Shown here piece after piece: positions 5,898-7,431 of a stretch of DNA of 7,431 nt; the first letter of the stretch is position 1; each line of letters starts with the position of its first letter. The position numbers and the translations under genes are program-made. This DNA comes from DATDYW01 sp044375695 (GTDB lineage: Bacteria; Patescibacteriota; Minisyncoccia; Phycocordibacterales; JAACPR01). The stretch covers positions 1 through 7,431 of the forward strand of contig JBILMG010000069.1 in assembly GCA_044375695.1 (NCBI GenBank). The letters run 5' to 3'. A model generated the notes under the pieces. That model made no database searches and was not told where the DNA came from. It was given only the letters and a program-made list of their open reading frames with translations.

Positions 5898-5936
5898 GGT
5901 GGATATGTGGATAAGCTGTGGATGAGCTGTGGGACT
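5898..5936 (-). promoter_or_regulatory. Left DnaA-box cluster, 11-bp periodicity
   Basis: TGTGGATAA at 5906-5914 is a perfect DnaA box on the minus strand (TTATCCACA). It is followed at exact 11-bp steps by TGTGGATGA (5917-5925, one mismatch) and TGTGGGACT (5928-5936, weaker). A degenerate box GGTGGATAT (5898-5906) abuts on the left. The step is about one helical turn, so the boxes face the same side of the DNA, which suits cooperative DnaA binding. Confidence 0.8.
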
Positions 5937-6110
5937 GGCTAGGGAATTTCTCGGGGAAAGCATCTGGGTAGCGTGGGGTTGGTTTTGGGGATTACCGGCA
6001 GGTGTCCCAGATCTCAACAGAATTTCCACATATGAACAGTTCGTCTCCACAGGGGGTGTCCCAGAAATAGGCTCACAATGAAGGGGAAAGGGGACATTTC
6101 CACATATCCA
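5900..6110. repeat. 12-bp inverted repeat linking the two DnaA-box clusters
   Basis: TGGATATGTGGA at 5900-5911 is the exact reverse complement of TCCACATATCCA at 6099-6110. Each arm spans a pair of overlapping or abutting DnaA-box-like sequences, so the origin is bracketed by mirror-image box pairs about 187 bp apart. Confidence 0.8.
6001..6065 (+). repeat. Direct repeat pair GGTGTCCCAGA in oriC
   Basis: GGTGTCCCAGA occurs at 6001-6011 and again at 6055-6065, 54 bp apart, flanking two DnaA-box-like sites. It is not itself a DnaA box. It may be a binding site for another origin factor or a remnant duplication. Confidence 0.7.
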
Positions 6111-6112
6111 CA
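6022..6112 (+). promoter_or_regulatory. Right DnaA-box cluster (plus orientation)
   Basis: Box-like sequences on the plus strand are ATTTCCACA (6022-6030), GTCTCCACA (6043-6051), ATTTCCACA (6096-6104) and ATATCCACA (6104-6112, one mismatch to TTATCCACA). The 12-mer ATTTCCACATAT occurs twice, at 6022-6033 and 6096-6107. The last box lies directly next to the AT-rich stretch. The first three have two mismatches each and would be weak sites by known DnaA preference. Confidence 0.65.
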
Positions 6113-6117
6113 CCACC

Positions 6118-6163
6118 ATAATCACTAGCTAATAATCTTAGTAACAAATAGAGTTAGAAAACT
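6118..6163. other. AT-rich stretch, candidate DNA unwinding element
   Basis: Only 11 of the 46 bases are G or C, in a GC-rich region, and the stretch starts 5 bp after the best right-hand DnaA box. This position suits the duplex unwinding element melted by DnaA. It also must contain or overlap the dnaN promoter (for example TAATAAT at 6130-6136 or TAGAGT at 6149-6154), so AT-richness may partly reflect that. Confidence 0.55.
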
Positions 6164-7258
6164 ATGAAGGTCACTGTCGCTCGAGATCGATTCCTGGATA
6201 AGTTGGCGAAAGCCGAACGGGTGGTGGGGAAGAACCCATCCCTGCCGGTCTTGGGGTGCATCCTTCTGGAGGTTAAGGGGAAGCACCTGGTCATTCGGGC
6301 AACGAACCTAGACGTGGGCTTTGAGGCCTCTGTAGCCGCTCAGGTTGATTCGGAAGGATCGGTTGCGGTGCCGGGAGGGGTTCTGGCCTCCTACGTGCAG
6401 GGGCTCGGTTTTGAGGCGAAGCTGACCATTGAGCTCTCGGACGGCAACCTCCACGTTACCGGCGACCGTAGCGATACGACGGTAAAGGCGGTTCCCCACG
6501 AAGATTTCCCCGTTCTTCCCCAGCTCGAAGGTTCCCCTTTCAGCATCGAGTCCACCGATCTCGTCACCGGCCTCAAGTCTGTTTCCTACGCCGCGGCCGC
6601 GTCGACCATGAAGCCGGAGCTGGCCAGCGTTTACATTTACGGGGAAGGGGACAACCTGGTTTTTGCCGCCACCGACTCTTTTCGCTTGGCCGAAAAGAAG
6701 GTTTCTGTTCGCGGCGCTGGGGATTTCTCGCCGGTGCTCGTTCCGGCCAGGAACGTTGCCGAGGTTATCCGCGTTTTTGAATCTTCCCGCGAGCCAGTCG
6801 AGGTTCGCTCCGACAAGAGTCAGATCGCCTTTTCCGGCTCTGCTGGCTACCTCGCCTCTCGCGTCGTTGACGGATCGTTCCCTGACTACCGTCAGATTAT
6901 TCCTCGCTCCTACAAAACCGAGGTTATCTGCCTAAAGCAGGATGCCCTCTCGGCGCTCAAGCTCTCGACGGTTTTTTCGGACAAGTTCAACCAGGTTACG
7001 GTAACCGCTGACCCTGCTGGCTCTCTGGCGGTTGAGACCAAGAGCGCCGAGCGCGGCGAGTCTCGCACCACGCTGCCCTCTACCGTTCGCGGTGAAGAGG
7101 TGCAGCTCTCGTTCAACCAGCGCTACCTATCGGACTGCTTCCCGTCGATTGATTCCGAAAGCATCCGCTTCCGCTTCGACGGCGCCGGACGTCCGCTGGT
7201 GGTTTGCGGGGTCTCTGACCCATCCTTCACCTACCTGGTGATGCCCATTAGCCGGTAA
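6164..7258 (+). CDS. dnaN: DNA polymerase III subunit beta (sliding clamp)
   Basis: A 364-aa protein of normal family length. It forms the ring-shaped homodimeric clamp that tethers DNA polymerase III to DNA. The N-terminus shows the domain I pattern MKVTVARDRFLDKLAKAERVV with PSLPVLGCILLEV. Domain II contains the signature ATDSFRLAEKKV (from about residue 169). Domain III ends with VVCGVSDPSFTYLVMPISR, where YLVMP is the conserved C-terminal strand beside the client-binding pocket. Three repeated clamp folds of about 120 aa are implied by length. It follows oriC, with a possible short leader and no clear Shine-Dalgarno sequence. A small gene begins 9 bp after its stop, probably in the same transcript. 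Confidence 0.97.
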   Translation: MKVTVARDRFLDKLAKAERVVGKNPSLPVLGCILLEVKGKHLVIRATNLDVGFEASVAAQVDSEGSVAVPGGVLASYVQGLGFEAKLTIELSDGNLHVTGDRSDTTVKAVPHEDFPVLPQLEGSPFSIESTDLVTGLKSVSYAAAASTMKPELASVYIYGEGDNLVFAATDSFRLAEKKVSVRGAGDFSPVLVPARNVAEVIRVFESSREPVEVRSDKSQIAFSGSAGYLASRVVDGSFPDYRQIIPRSYKTEVICLKQDALSALKLSTVFSDKFNQVTVTADPAGSLAVETKSAERGESRTTLPSTVRGEEVQLSFNQRYLSDCFPSIDSESIRFRFDGAGRPLVVCGVSDPSFTYLVMPISR

Positions 7259-7267
7259 CGCGCCGTC

Positions 7268-7431
7268 ATGCAGGCTCTAAGCCTCCTGGTGGCTCGGTAC
7301 GGGGCGCTCGCGGCTCGGACTAACGTTGTGCGCGACGCCGTCGCCAGAGCCATTGCAGAGGCGACTTCGGTTCGCGTGGAGCCGGGCGAGGTTGAGATTG
7401 GAGAGGGGAGCGTTCGGGTAAAGGTTTCGGG
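7268..7431 (+). CDS. Unidentified small protein, 5' part only
   Basis: The frame is open from the ATG at 7268 to the window edge (54 codons). It starts 9 bp after dnaN, so cotranscription is likely. The visible product begins MQALSLLVARYGALAART, continues as an Ala/Val/Arg-rich helix (NVVRDAVARAIAEAT), then VRVEPGEVEIGEGSVRVKVSG, which looks like a beta-hairpin. The pattern of a helix followed by a short strand pair vaguely recalls DUF721/DciA-like or small CPR proteins seen near dnaN, but I cannot assign it. It is clearly not RecF, which often follows dnaN in other bacteria. The codon use matches that of dnaN, supporting a real gene. Confidence 0.6.
   Translation, partial: MQALSLLVARYGALAARTNVVRDAVARAIAEATSVRVEPGEVEIGEGSVRVKVS

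Larger units (their letters stand above)
5855..6163. other. Putative chromosomal replication origin (oriC)
   Basis: A 309-bp non-coding gap between dnaA and dnaN. It contains DnaA boxes in two oppositely oriented clusters (5898-5936 on the minus strand, 6022-6112 on the plus strand), several short direct and inverted repeats, and an AT-rich stretch against dnaN. The left half of the plus strand is G-rich and C-poor, whereas the right half is C/A-rich. The position between dnaA and dnaN is the commonest origin location in bacteria. I see no gene and no structured RNA in it. Confidence 0.85.

Noticed and set aside
6118..6163. DnaA-trio array in the AT-rich stretch
   Set aside because: TAG triplets occur at 6126, 6139, 6149 and 6155 but are not consecutive three-base steps, so a trio array is not supported.
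5855..6163. CRISPR array or structured RNA gene in the dnaA-dnaN gap
   Set aside because: The short repeats are DnaA-box-like, irregularly spaced and 9-12 bp long. There are no long repeats with uniform spacers and no tRNA-like or extended stem structure.

Overview
This window spans the chromosomal replication-origin region of a GC-rich bacterium. The rpmH-rnpA-yidC genes run leftward and dnaA runs rightward. The dnaA-dnaN gap has the layout of an oriC, with DnaA boxes next to an AT-rich stretch. Several traits suggest a Patescibacteria/CPR lineage, probably Parcubacteria-like: a 239-residue YidC without the large periplasmic domain, a compact gene set, no recF directly after dnaN, no visible Shine-Dalgarno sequences, -10 boxes placed almost against start codons, and VirB2/T4SS-pilin-like modules of the kind common in CPR genomes. 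This placement is inferred from gene content; no 16S rRNA gene is present. UGA acts as a stop codon (rnpA), which argues against the code-25 CPR groups.

Left third (1-3173, rightward): two tandem genes share an almost identical N-terminal pilin-like membrane module. The shared part within the window is 221 bp with one silent difference. Each copy is joined to an unrelated peptidoglycan-active domain: a CHAP/NlpC-type cysteine peptidase in the first (left-truncated by the window) and a 3D (Asp-Asp-Asp, RlpA/MltA-fold) domain in the second. A third gene encodes a membrane-anchored extracytoplasmic protein with beta-propeller-like sequence. Together they look like a cell-envelope module, perhaps supplying wall-opening enzymes to a type IV secretion or pilus-like machine.

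Middle (3163-4401): a perfect 54-bp palindrome lies between the convergent third gene and yidC. It holds both stop codons and forms a bidirectional terminator. yidC, rnpA and rpmH form a compact leftward operon; rnpA and yidC overlap by an ATGA, and rpmH and rnpA are 6 bp apart.

Right (4402-7431): dnaA follows a TATAAT box. The 309-bp oriC has minus-oriented DnaA boxes on its left, plus-oriented boxes on its right, a 12-bp inverted repeat joining the two clusters, and an AT-rich stretch next to dnaN. dnaN is followed 9 bp later by the 5' end of an unidentified small gene cut by the window edge. DnaA would open this origin, and DnaN supplies the sliding clamp for replication.

The most unusual content is the pilin-module/murein-hydrolase gene pair, in which one N-terminal cassette carries exchangeable catalytic C-termini.
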